Made by a program: the position numbers and the translations under genes. A DNA stretch of 5,222 bases from Phycisphaerales bacterium UBA7708. Its GTDB lineage: Bacteria > Planctomycetota > Phycisphaerae > Sedimentisphaerales > Anaerohalosphaeraceae. Shown here piece after piece: positions 1 through 5,210 of this stretch. The notes below the pieces were generated by a model that was not told the origin of the DNA, did not search any database, and saw only the letters and a program-made list of their open reading frames with translations. The DNA lies in NCBI GenBank assembly GCA_002482415.1, contig DLFY01000143.1, positions 6,797-12,018 on the forward strand. Reading direction: 5' to 3'. How positions within the stretch are numbered: position 1 is the stretch's first letter; the number at the start of each line of letters is the position of its first letter.

Positions 1-31
1 AAAAAGTACTAATGAAGAAATAGAAGGGGTC

Positions 32-610
32 ATGCAAAAGGATGTGGTTAAAACACAAGAAAATAAATATTTGATAGATGATAGCAAGTCAAAGTGTATT
101 AAAGAATTTATAATAAAGATTTATGGAAAATTAATTGCAAAGGAAAACATTGTTGCTTCAATTATTGGATTGACCCTTTTTGTTCTCATAGTTATTATCT
201 TCATCTTATATTTTATTCATTATATAGAAAAAAAGTATTTTTATCAGCTTCTTGACTTTCCAAATGTTTTCCTAATAGAGATATCTGTGTTTGTTTGGTT
301 GGTCATGTTATTATTAACTTCTCTTTATAGTCCGAGCGATCAGCCATTAACGATATCATCCTCAAGCTATCTAATATGTGGAATAACCTCATCAGTATGC
401 CTTATGATGGTGTTTGTAAGAAATATTCACAATACTCGTTTATTGTGGGCAGTAGCAGGCCTTGGAATACAAATATTAATTGGCCCAATTTTTGCTCTTT
501 TCTTGATTATCTCACTTATTGTTGGGCTACTCATTGCTATTGCTACTATTGGAGCCGTCACGAATATTCTTCAAATATTAGAAAACTATGCAAGGAAAAG
601 CAGTGAATAA
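32..610 (+). CDS. AT-rich multi-pass membrane protein of unknown function (192 aa)
   Basis: I do not recognise a family. The N-terminal ~38 residues are charged and probably cytoplasmic (many Lys/Glu/Asp). Four or five hydrophobic segments follow, at about residues 40-64, 79-99, 113-130 and 137-180, the last long enough for two passes. The C-terminus is short and basic-polar, ending RKSSE. There are no catalytic motifs. The start at 32 is preceded by a purine-rich AAGGGG at 24-29; it is rather close to the ATG, but no other Met occurs before residue 95. The gene is clearly AT-rich (about 30% GC in two sampled lines), unlike the enzyme genes downstream, which suggests a different origin. The last codons and stop lie inside a sequence shared with the end of the gene at 4668-4994. 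An upstream gene may end just inside the left edge (TAA at 10-12 or TAG at 21-23), but too little is visible to call it. Confidence 0.75.
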   Translation: MQKDVVKTQENKYLIDDSKSKCIKEFIIKIYGKLIAKENIVASIIGLTLFVLIVIIFILYFIHYIEKKYFYQLLDFPNVFLIEISVFVWLVMLLLTSLYSPSDQPLTISSSSYLICGITSSVCLMMVFVRNIHNTRLLWAVAGLGIQILIGPIFALFLIISLIVGLLIAIATIGAVTNILQILENYARKSSE

Positions 611-625
611 ATAGGTACAGTGGGG
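604..625 (+). repeat. Copy of the AATAGG.AC.G spacer repeat, overlapping a stop codon
   Basis: TGAATAAATAG (604-614) is identical to 4988-4998. In both places it carries the last Glu codon and the TAA stop of a small membrane gene. It continues as GTACAGTGG, comparable with AGGGACAGTGAG at 2497-2508 and AGGAACAGG at 936-944. The right leg found in the other copies is not seen nearby, so this is a half copy, or a left boundary of the segment holding the 59-aa gene. Confidence 0.5.
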
Positions 626-745
626 TTGTTGAAAAACTATGAAAATAAAAAAATCAGCCTTATTTCTGGGTGAAAATCAGCACTTTGTATTTTTGATGCC
701 GACTTTTTTGACTGCCCTACGGCCTCTTTCAATAAAGGGAAAGAT
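626..745. other. AT-rich spacer with short direct and inverted repeats
   Basis: No gene of 60 codons or more is supported here. The stretch holds the direct repeat AAAATCAGC at 650-658 and 673-681, and a pair of inverted hexamers, TTGAAA at 629-634 and TTTCAA at 727-732, about 104 bases apart end to end. The start (GGGGTTGTTGAAAAACT, 622-638) has the look of an insertion-sequence end, so the stretch could be a remnant or a small non-autonomous element. This is resemblance only. Its end, AAAGGGA at 734-740, is the ribosome binding site of the next gene. I see no convincing promoter: a TTGACT at 708 with AATAAA 17 bases later would start transcription inside that binding site. Confidence 0.35.
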
Positions 746-925
746 ATGAGATATATGGCTATATTATTGATATGGTTGGCTTTTCTGGACATTGTTATAT
801 TTGGTTTAAACAGTGATTCTCCCCATGGTCTGACTCATATAGTTGTTAGCTGGATAATCATAGTTGCTTGTATTGCGATTATAATTGTTACAAGAAAAAA
901 GAGGCACAGAAATGCAGAACGATAA
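746..925 (+). CDS. Small two-pass membrane protein (59 aa)
   Basis: This short reading frame encodes a protein starting MRYMAILLIW and ending RKKRHRNAER. Hydrophobic segments at about residues 5-21 and 31-48 are separated by a short polar loop (NSDSPHGL), and the tail is strongly basic. By the positive-inside rule, this suggests a hairpin with both ends in the cytoplasm. A good ribosome binding site, AAAGGGA at 734-740, lies 5 bases before the ATG. An alternative ATG at 755 would remove three residues. The gene falls between a half-copy spacer repeat (604-625) and a full copy (931-984), the same setting as the membrane genes at 2574 and 4668. I know no family for it. The binding site, membrane-hairpin pattern and shared context make it likely to be real. 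Confidence 0.62.
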   Translation: MRYMAILLIWLAFLDIVIFGLNSDSPHGLTHIVVSWIIIVACIAIIIVTRKKRHRNAER

Positions 926-930
926 TGAGA

Positions 931-984
931 TAAATAGGAACAGGTACAAACGGTGATGCCATTCGTAACTGGCCCTGTTGTTCC
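931..984 (+). repeat. Spacer palindrome, copy 1 (after the 59-aa gene)
   Basis: The legs are AATAGGAACAGG (933-944) and GGCCCTGTTGTTCC (971-984). GGAAC at 937-941 is fully complementary to GTTCC at 980-984. Aligned without gaps to 2886-2930, positions 935-979 match at 31 of 45 bases by hand count, including AAACGG, CCATTCG and CCCTGTT. It starts 5 bases after the stop codon of the 59-aa gene. It could act as a stabilising RNA stem, a REP-like repeat, or an end of a mobile cassette. Confidence 0.65.
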
Positions 985-989
985 AAATG

Positions 990-1007
990 GCAATCGTTCC
1001 CGGTTGC
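990..1007 (+). other. Small stem-loop upstream of the Sde182-type gene
   Basis: GCAATCG (990-996) and CGGTTGC (1001-1007) form a 7-bp stem with one G-T pair and a TTCC loop. No T-run follows, so it is not an intrinsic terminator. It lies about 40 bases before the start codon and could affect translation or simply be part of the repeat-derived spacer. Confidence 0.35.
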
Positions 1008-1034
1008 ATCCATACTGGCGGATTAATGAATTTT

Positions 1035-1040
1035 GAGGAT
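1035..1040 (+). promoter_or_regulatory. Ribosome binding site deciding the start at 1048
   Basis: GAGGAT ends 7 bases before the ATG at 1048. The longest frame could begin at a TTG at 1033, but that codon overlaps this binding site and has none of its own. The ATG at 1048 also opens directly onto a typical signal peptide. Confidence 0.75.
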
Positions 1041-1047
1041 ATGGAAC

Positions 1048-2490
1048 ATGAAAAATTCAGTTGCAGTCAAGTTGCGTTGGATTACAGTCATAATACTCAG
1101 CATGAGCGCTTTTGTGAAGGGGGATCGTCCCCGCGTTATCGTGACGACAGATGGGGAAGAGGATGACAGATGTTCGATGGTTCGGTTCCTCCTGTATACC
1201 AACGAGTTTGATGTGGAAGGCATTATCAACAGCAGTTCCGTGTTCCATTGGAAAGGGGGAACGGGCTGGAACGCATTTCACCCGGTGACATGGATCAAAG
1301 AGTATATTCAGCACTATTCTGAAGTCTATGAGAATCTTCTGCTGCATGATTCAAATTATCCGACGCCGTCGTATTTGTTAAGCCGGTGGAAAGTTGGAAA
1401 TATCGACGGCATTGGGGAAATGACGCAGCGCACAGACGGTGCCGTTCACATCGCCGATGTCCTTCTGGATGCCTCGGATTCGCGTCCTGTCTGGCTGCAG
1501 GCCTGGGGCGGCTGCAACACCATTGCGCGAGCACTCAAGATCATCCAGGAAGACCATCCGGACAGGATGGCGGAGGTTGCTGCGAAAATGCGTCTTTACC
1601 TGATTTGGGAACAGGATGGAACCTACCAGAGCTACATCCGTCCAAACTGGGAACACTTCAATATCCCGACCATCATTGCAGACCAGTTTGACTGTATGGC
1701 CTATATTTGGTCAAAAGTGCTGCCTGATCCGCCAAAGCGCTATTTTGAGTCGGGTTTTATGGCGAACATTGTGACAGGTCACGGTGCCCTGTGCGATGCC
1801 TATGAAGACAATCACGGCGCATTCAACGCCGAGGGCGATACGCCTGCTTTTCTTCACTGCATTCCCAACGGACTGCGCAGCACCGAATCGCCGGGCTGGG
1901 GCGGCTGGGGCGGCCGTTTTGTCAATATCCGCAGCAACGTATGGCTGGACCCCAAACCGGATTCCAGCTACACGCATCCGACAGGACAGTGGACCTTCTC
2001 CAATAGCTGGTCCAAGGCGCTGGAGCAGCGAACGGATGCGTATGGCATGCAAATTCGGACCACGTACTTCAAACCCATCTGGCGCTGGATGGATGATGTG
2101 CAGAACGACTTTGCAGCGAGGGCCGACTGGTGCGTGCAATCCTATGCCAATGCCAATCACCCTCCGGTTGTCGTCCTCAATCATGCCGGCGACCTCCAGG
2201 CAAGGCCTGGTGCGACGGTGGATTTAAGTGCACAGGGAACGCATGACCCTGATGGCGATGCGCTGACGTATGCGTGGTGGCGATTCAAGGAGGCCGACAC
2301 CTGCGAAGGAGCCATCACGATTCATCATGCTGCATCGAAGAATGCCTCCTTTGTAATGCCGGATGATGCAAAACCGGGTGCTGCGATTCATATTGTTTGC
2401 GAGGTAACTGATAGCGGGACTCCCGCTTTGACGCGTTACCAGCGTGTCGTTGTCACCGCAGCTCCATCCGGAATTAAAGATGATAAATGA
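1048..2490 (+). CDS. Secreted Sde182/DUF1593-family nucleoside-hydrolase-like protein
   Basis: This 480-aa exported protein resembles the family named after the cellulose-binding protein Sde182 of Saccharophagus degradans. A signal peptide covers about residues 1-25 (KLR, then a hydrophobic stretch, likely cut near VKG/DRPR). The main domain, about 28-365, opens with RVIVTTDGEEDDRCSMVRFL. Its acidic cluster (TDGEEDD, 34-40) corresponds to the DxDxxxDD metal-binding loop of nucleoside hydrolases. It also contains VWLQAWGGCNTIARAL (148-163) and the Gly/Trp-rich stretch SPGWGGWGGR (281-290). A C-terminal Ig/PKD-like domain, about 371-470, has the HDPDGDALTYAW motif (399-410) typical of secreted polysaccharide-binding proteins. 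The enzymatic activity of this family is not firmly known; a nucleoside substrate seems unlikely for an exported protein. The GH43 gene downstream suggests a shared role in polysaccharide use. Family assignment is confident; function is inferred. Confidence 0.92.
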   Translation: MKNSVAVKLRWITVIILSMSAFVKGDRPRVIVTTDGEEDDRCSMVRFLLYTNEFDVEGIINSSSVFHWKGGTGWNAFHPVTWIKEYIQHYSEVYENLLLHDSNYPTPSYLLSRWKVGNIDGIGEMTQRTDGAVHIADVLLDASDSRPVWLQAWGGCNTIARALKIIQEDHPDRMAEVAAKMRLYLIWEQDGTYQSYIRPNWEHFNIPTIIADQFDCMAYIWSKVLPDPPKRYFESGFMANIVTGHGALCDAYEDNHGAFNAEGDTPAFLHCIPNGLRSTESPGWGGWGGRFVNIRSNVWLDPKPDSSYTHPTGQWTFSNSWSKALEQRTDAYGMQIRTTYFKPIWRWMDDVQNDFAARADWCVQSYANANHPPVVVLNHAGDLQARPGATVDLSAQGTHDPDGDALTYAWWRFKEADTCEGAITIHHAASKNASFVMPDDAKPGAAIHIVCEVTDSGTPALTRYQRVVVTAAPSGIKDDK

Positions 2491-2495
2491 AAATC

Positions 2496-2530
2496 CAGGG
2501 ACAGTGAGCCATTGTGAGCATAGAACGCAA
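2496..2530 (+). repeat. Shared spacer element after an enzyme gene, copy 1
   Basis: GGACA at 2499 through GAACGCAA at 2530 aligns with 4596-4628 using one gap. The 3' half, TGAGCATAGAACGCAA, matches TGAGCAGGGAACGCAA at 14 of 16 positions. Both copies lie just after the stop of a large enzyme gene and before a small membrane gene. Its left edge, CAGGGACAG, is roughly the reverse complement of the CCGTCCCTGTT right leg of the palindromes. Confidence 0.6.
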
Positions 2531-2573
2531 AATCAAAGCGTGTGGTACTTTGGATTTGGATGGCCGGATCGGG

Positions 2574-2879
2574 ATGTCCTCTAAGAGCAAGGCAATCCGT
2601 TGTCTGGCGGCGTCCATCGCGGGATGGCTGATATTTGCAGGCGGTTATGTGTATATGGACAAGGCGCCGACAGCCAATGAATTTTCATTTTTAATTCATT
2701 ATGGTTATTTTTTGTATGCCGTGATCATCGCATCGATGATTCAGTTGATTAGCCTTGCTTGTTCTGTTATATTTCTCCTGCAAGGGATCGGACATAAAAA
2801 AACGCTTATGATTGCAATACTAAGTGCGATTGTGTATGCGATCTGTATTTGTATTGTTTTTTGTCAGCACTGGATTTAG
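2574..2879 (+). CDS. Small membrane protein with three hydrophobic segments (101 aa)
   Basis: I do not recognise this protein. Hydrophobic segments lie at about residues 9-28, 43-71 and 77-97, with short basic connections (MSSKSKAIR at the start, GHKK before the last). The tail is short and Cys-containing (CICIVFCQHWI). A longer form could begin at GTG 2514, preceded by AGGGA at 2497-2501. However, the first part of that extension lies in a repeat also found at 4596-4628, where the same frame runs TTG to a TAG stop after eight codons. I therefore prefer ATG 2574, although its ribosome binding site is weak. The gene is AT-richer than the enzymes on both sides and is bracketed by two different spacer repeats. 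It could be an inserted passenger gene, or an accessory membrane protein of the cluster. Confidence 0.65.
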   Translation: MSSKSKAIRCLAASIAGWLIFAGGYVYMDKAPTANEFSFLIHYGYFLYAVIIASMIQLISLACSVIFLLQGIGHKKTLMIAILSAIVYAICICIVFCQHWI

Positions 2880-2882
2880 AAA

Positions 2883-2931
2883 GAATAGCAACGGCCGCAA
2901 ACGGCAGTACCATTCGGCGCCGTCCCTGTTC
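2883..2931 (+). repeat. Spacer palindrome, copy 2 (after the 101-aa gene)
   Basis: The left leg GAATAGCAACGGC (2883-2895) can pair with GCCGTCCCTGTT (2919-2930); ten of twelve positions from 2884 pair, allowing one G-T. The interior ACGGCAGTACCATTCG (2901-2916) matches copy 1 and the beginning of copy 3 (GCGGCAGTGCC at 5011-5021). It begins 3 bases after the stop codon of the membrane gene and ends about 40 bases before the GH43 start. No T-run follows, so termination here is not supported. Confidence 0.68.
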
Positions 2932-2969
2932 AAGAACAATACAAACCGAGAAATAAGGCAGGGTAATAC

Positions 2970-4589
2970 ATGGTGAAAAATATGAAGTTGACAGCAAGGA
3001 TGAAGTTCTTTGTCACAGTTGGCCTGATCTGTGCTGTGTCTGCACCGATTGCTGCGGTGCCCCTTCCGGCGCGCTGGGGGGACTGGCAGCTTTGGGGCGA
3101 CATGGGCGATGGAACCTATCGCAATCCTGTCTTGCCGTCGGATTACAGCGACCTGGACTGTATCCGGGTGGGTCAGGATTATTATGCAATCTCCTCCACC
3201 ATGCAGTTTTGTCCGGGCATGATCGTCCTGCATTCCAGGGATTTGGTCAACTGGCGCATCCTGGGGCACGTCGCTGACGATGTGACACAAATCGGGCCGG
3301 AGATGAGTTGGAATCGCATGAACCGTTACGGGCGGGGTGTCTGGGCCGGTGCGATTCGCTTTCATAAGGGATTGTTTTGGGTCTATTTCGGCACGCCGGA
3401 CGAAGGGTATTTCATGAGCACGGCGGCAAACCCCGCCGGACCATGGGAACCGCTGCACTGTGTGATGAATCAGGCCGGTTGGGATGATTGCTGTCCATTC
3501 TGGGATGATGACGGGCAGGGATATTTCGTCGGCACACACTTCGCCGACAATTACAAAACCTATATCTGGAAAATGAGCCCCGATGGCCGCAGGCTGATCG
3601 AGGAGTCGCGCACGCTGATCAATGAAGGGGCCGGCCGCGAAGCCAGCAAACTCTACAAGATCAACGGCTGGTACTATCATTTCTTCAGCGAAGTCATGCA
3701 TGGAACGCGGGTGGTGATGATGCAGCGCTCGCGTGCCGTCATGGGGCCGTATCAGGAACGACGGCAGTTGACCGATGGCAATCGGGAATGGAAGGAGCCT
3801 AACCAGGGCGGTCTTGTCCAGGCCGAATCCGGCGACTGGTATTTTCTCACACATCACGGTTCCGGCGACTGGGAAGGCCGCTGCATGAGCCTGCTGCCGG
3901 TGACCTGGGTCGATGGCTGGCCGATTATGGGCGAGACCACCCTCGACGGAAAGCCCGGGAAAATGACGCTGGCCGGCACAAAACCCGTACAGGGACAGGA
4001 GGAGACGACTCCGCAAAGCAGTGATGATTTCGACAAGCCGGCCCTGGGTCCGCAATGGGAATGGAACTATCAGCCTCGCATGGACAAATGGTCGCTGAGT
4101 GAACGGCCTGGATTTTTGCGTCTGAAGGCCTTCAAGCCGCTGCGGCCGGATGATCTGATGACGGCCGGAAATACACTGACCCAGCGTTCCTTTCGGTCGC
4201 GCGAGAATTGTGTTATTGCAAAGCTGGATTTATCGGGCATGGTGGATGGTCAGAAAGCGGGACTCTGTCATTTTGCACAAAACCACTCGGCCCTCGGTGT
4301 CGTGCAGCATGGTATTGTTCGCAGGATCGAGTTTCGCGAAAACGGCAAATTGACCGAAGGCCCGGAAATCAAGACTAATCATGTCTGGCTCAAGTCATCC
4401 TGGGGGCTGGATGGCAAAAGCCAGTATGCCTATAGTCTCAATGGTCAGGATTTCATCCCCTTCGGCAGCGTCTATCAGCTCTCGTGGGGCTATTACAGGG
4501 GGGATCGCATCGGACTTTTCTGTTTCAATATCGGGCAAGACGCCGGATTCGTGGATATTGACTTTCTGGATTATGACTATCTAAAATAG
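2970..4589 (+). CDS. Secreted GH43 glycosidase (beta-xylosidase / alpha-L-arabinofuranosidase type)
   Basis: This 539-aa glycoside hydrolase family 43 enzyme probably removes xylose or arabinose from xylan, arabinoxylan or arabinan side chains. A signal peptide spans about residues 1-29 (MKFFVTVGLICAVSAPIAA). The five-bladed propeller domain, about 48-322, begins GTYRNPVLPSDYSDLDCIRV. By family comparison, the general base is Asp61 (in YSDLD), the pKa-tuning Asp is Asp172 (in GWDDCCPFW), and the general acid is Glu224 (in GREASKLYKINGWYYHFFSE). Other hallmarks are LHSRDLVNW (87-95) and a THHGSGDWEGR stretch (294-304) with the usual calcium-site His. A C-terminal concanavalin-like beta-sandwich, about 352-539, starts SDDFDKPALGPQWEWNYQPR, as in XynB-type enzymes. 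Length is normal for this two-domain architecture and the gene looks intact. ATG 2970 is chosen because AAGGCAGGG (2955-2963) precedes it. Exact substrate and subfamily cannot be read; the RNPVLPSDYSD form may fit subfamily 12. Confidence 0.95.
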   Translation: MVKNMKLTARMKFFVTVGLICAVSAPIAAVPLPARWGDWQLWGDMGDGTYRNPVLPSDYSDLDCIRVGQDYYAISSTMQFCPGMIVLHSRDLVNWRILGHVADDVTQIGPEMSWNRMNRYGRGVWAGAIRFHKGLFWVYFGTPDEGYFMSTAANPAGPWEPLHCVMNQAGWDDCCPFWDDDGQGYFVGTHFADNYKTYIWKMSPDGRRLIEESRTLINEGAGREASKLYKINGWYYHFFSEVMHGTRVVMMQRSRAVMGPYQERRQLTDGNREWKEPNQGGLVQAESGDWYFLTHHGSGDWEGRCMSLLPVTWVDGWPIMGETTLDGKPGKMTLAGTKPVQGQEETTPQSSDDFDKPALGPQWEWNYQPRMDKWSLSERPGFLRLKAFKPLRPDDLMTAGNTLTQRSFRSRENCVIAKLDLSGMVDGQKAGLCHFAQNHSALGVVQHGIVRRIEFRENGKLTEGPEIKTNHVWLKSSWGLDGKSQYAYSLNGQDFIPFGSVYQLSWGYYRGDRIGLFCFNIGQDAGFVDIDFLDYDYLK

Positions 4590-4593
4590 AAAT

Positions 4594-4628
4594 GTGGACA
4601 CGGTCGCTATCTTGAGCAGGGAACGCAA
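4594..4628 (+). repeat. Shared spacer element after an enzyme gene, copy 2
   Basis: This is the counterpart of 2496-2530, sharing GGACA, then TGAGCA..GAACGCAA. It starts 5 bases after the GH43 stop codon. Here the frame matching the GTG extension of the 101-aa gene hits TAG at 4636, so the element is not coding in this copy. Confidence 0.6.
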
Positions 4629-4633
4629 CACAA

Positions 4634-4655
4634 AATAGAAACAGGCCTTGTTATT
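4634..4655 (+). repeat. Minimal copy of the spacer palindrome with the core missing
   Basis: AATAGAAACAGG (4634-4645) is followed at once by CCTTGTTATT (4646-4655). The two pieces resemble the left leg (AATAGGAACAGG at 933-944) and right leg (CCTGTTATTCC at 5054-5064) of the full palindromes, joined without the 25-45 base interior. It directly precedes the ribosome binding site of the next gene. Confidence 0.5.
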
Positions 4656-4657
4656 GT

Positions 4658-4661
4658 AGGA
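4658..4661 (+). promoter_or_regulatory. Ribosome binding site deciding the start at 4668
   Basis: AGGA lies directly against a first ATG at 4662, too close to serve it, but 6 bases before the second ATG at 4668. The later ATG is therefore the better start; the difference is two residues. Confidence 0.5.
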
Positions 4662-4667
4662 ATGAAA

Positions 4668-4994
4668 ATGCATATTTGGTTTGTTTTCGCTGGAAAGACA
4701 GAATGGATATTGGCCTTTTCAGGGATATTTTTGCTTGAGTATCTTATTGTTTTCTTCCTGTGTCGTAAATTTAAACGATCATTGTGTTCTGTTTGGAGCT
4801 GGCCGCTTTTAGCGGTCTCGATCGCATGGTTGGTGGTGGCTGTGTGGGAATTGTATATTACAGAACAAGGAAACGATATCCGCATTGATGTCCTTGTGGT
4901 TTATCCGCTTTTATTGATAATCAGCGGTGTCGGTTTTGCTTTGAGTATCGGCAGCATGGTGGTCAACCTGTTTAAACGAAAGAGCAATGAATAA
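4668..4994 (+). CDS. Small membrane protein with three hydrophobic segments (108 aa)
   Basis: No family is recognised. Hydrophobic segments lie at about residues 13-32, 41-63 and 76-102. They are separated by a basic loop (CRKFKRSLC, 32-40) and an acidic loop (TEQGNDIRID, 65-74), and the tail is basic (FKRKSNE). Charge placement suggests the first loop and the C-terminus face the cytoplasm. Size and topology resemble the 101-aa protein at 2574-2879, but I see no convincing residue-level match, so common descent is not claimed. The final Glu codon and TAA stop fall inside TGAATAAATAG, identical to the end of the 192-aa gene. The gene starts just after element copy 4594-4628 and ends in palindrome copy 3. 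ATG 4662 is an alternative start. Confidence 0.72.
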   Translation: MHIWFVFAGKTEWILAFSGIFLLEYLIVFFLCRKFKRSLCSVWSWPLLAVSIAWLVVAVWELYITEQGNDIRIDVLVVYPLLLIISGVGFALSIGSMVVNLFKRKSNE

Positions 4995-5064
4995 ATAGCG
5001 ACGGTTCCAGGCGGCAGTGCCTCGGAGCAGTGACCATTTTTATTTATTCCGTCCCTGTTATTCC
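4988..5064 (+). repeat. Spacer palindrome, copy 3 (after the 108-aa gene), longest and best formed
   Basis: The left side (4989-5004) pairs with 5049-5063 as a stem of about 14 pairs with one mismatch (4999/5054), one bulge (4994) and one G-T. An inner stem, TCCAGGC (5006-5012) with GCCTcGGA (5019-5026), forms around GGCAGT. Relative to copy 2 it carries about 20 extra bases, including ACCATTTTTATTTATT (5033-5048). The first 26 bases from 4996 match 2886-2911 at 19 positions by hand count, and CCGTCCCTGTT is identical in both. Confidence 0.7.
5003..5048 (+). terminator. Possible intrinsic terminator inside palindrome copy 3
   Basis: GGT (5003-5005) can pair with ACC (5033-5035) around the inner stem 5006-5026, and a T-rich tract, TTTTTATTTATT (5037-5048), follows. 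The internal GCAGTG bulge weakens the stem. It would end the transcript of the 108-aa gene. An alternative fold uses the outer legs of the palindrome instead. Confidence 0.35.
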
Positions 5065-5109
5065 AGCCGGCGAATTACTGATAGTCCCAACGGGTATGAT
5101 TATTCCGCG

Positions 5110-5128
5110 GCGGCCACAGGCCGCTTTT
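5110..5128 (+). terminator. Rho-independent terminator-like hairpin
   Basis: GCGGCC (5110-5115) and GGCCGC (5119-5124) form a perfect 6-bp GC stem with an ACA loop, followed by TTTT (5125-5128). It lies about 115 bases after the last + strand gene, with no gene between, so it is a sensible end for the + strand transcript. On the - strand no T-run follows the hairpin. Confidence 0.55.
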
Positions 5129-5182
5129 ATGCCGCGCGTATTCACTGGATTAGGTTACCCTACATAGCCGCGGTGATAAAGT

Positions 5183-5210
5183 TGTTGCTGGAAGCTGGTG
5201 GCTGATAGCT
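5183..5210 (+). repeat. Degenerate 7-bp tandem repeat (four units)
   Basis: Consecutive heptamers TGTTGCT, GGAAGCT, GGTGGCT and GATAGCT share the pattern NNNNGCT, and the following CTTTAGC fits loosely. An 8-base direct repeat, TAGCCGCG, occurs at 5165-5172 and 5214-5221, exactly 49 (7 x 7) bases apart. On the - strand it reads as SYQPPASS, as such heptamer repeats tend to. It may continue past the right edge. Confidence 0.6.

Noticed and set aside
708..736. Promoter TTGACT with AATAAA 17 bases later
   Set aside because: The -10 match is poor, and transcription would begin within the ribosome binding site of the 59-aa gene.
1033..1047. TTG start for the Sde182-type gene
   Set aside because: The codon overlaps the GAGGAT ribosome binding site that serves the ATG at 1048.
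2413..2427. Perfect hairpin AGCGGG-ACT-CCCGCT as a terminator
   Set aside because: It lies inside the Ig-like domain coding region (DSGTPA), about 60 bases before the stop, and has no T-run after it.
2514..2573. GTG-initiated extension of the 101-aa membrane gene
   Set aside because: The first part of the extension lies in a spacer repeat that is noncoding in its other copy (4596-4628), so the ATG at 2574 is preferred.
2820..4055. Long open frame of 411 codons on the - strand
   Set aside because: It is antisense to the GH43 gene, whose protein has clear family motifs. Its translation has no recognisable domain and a biased Pro/His/Arg composition typical of a shadow frame.
604..5064. Integron cassette array with attC sites: one gene per repeat, all in one orientation
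   Set aside because: I found no RYYYAAC and GTTRRRY core pairs at the ends of the spacer palindromes, and no integrase gene is in the window. The repeats also come in two alternating types, unlike attC arrays.
5017..5205. 62-codon open frame on the + strand
   Set aside because: It runs through the palindrome, the terminator hairpin and the heptamer block, has no ribosome binding site and gives no recognisable protein.
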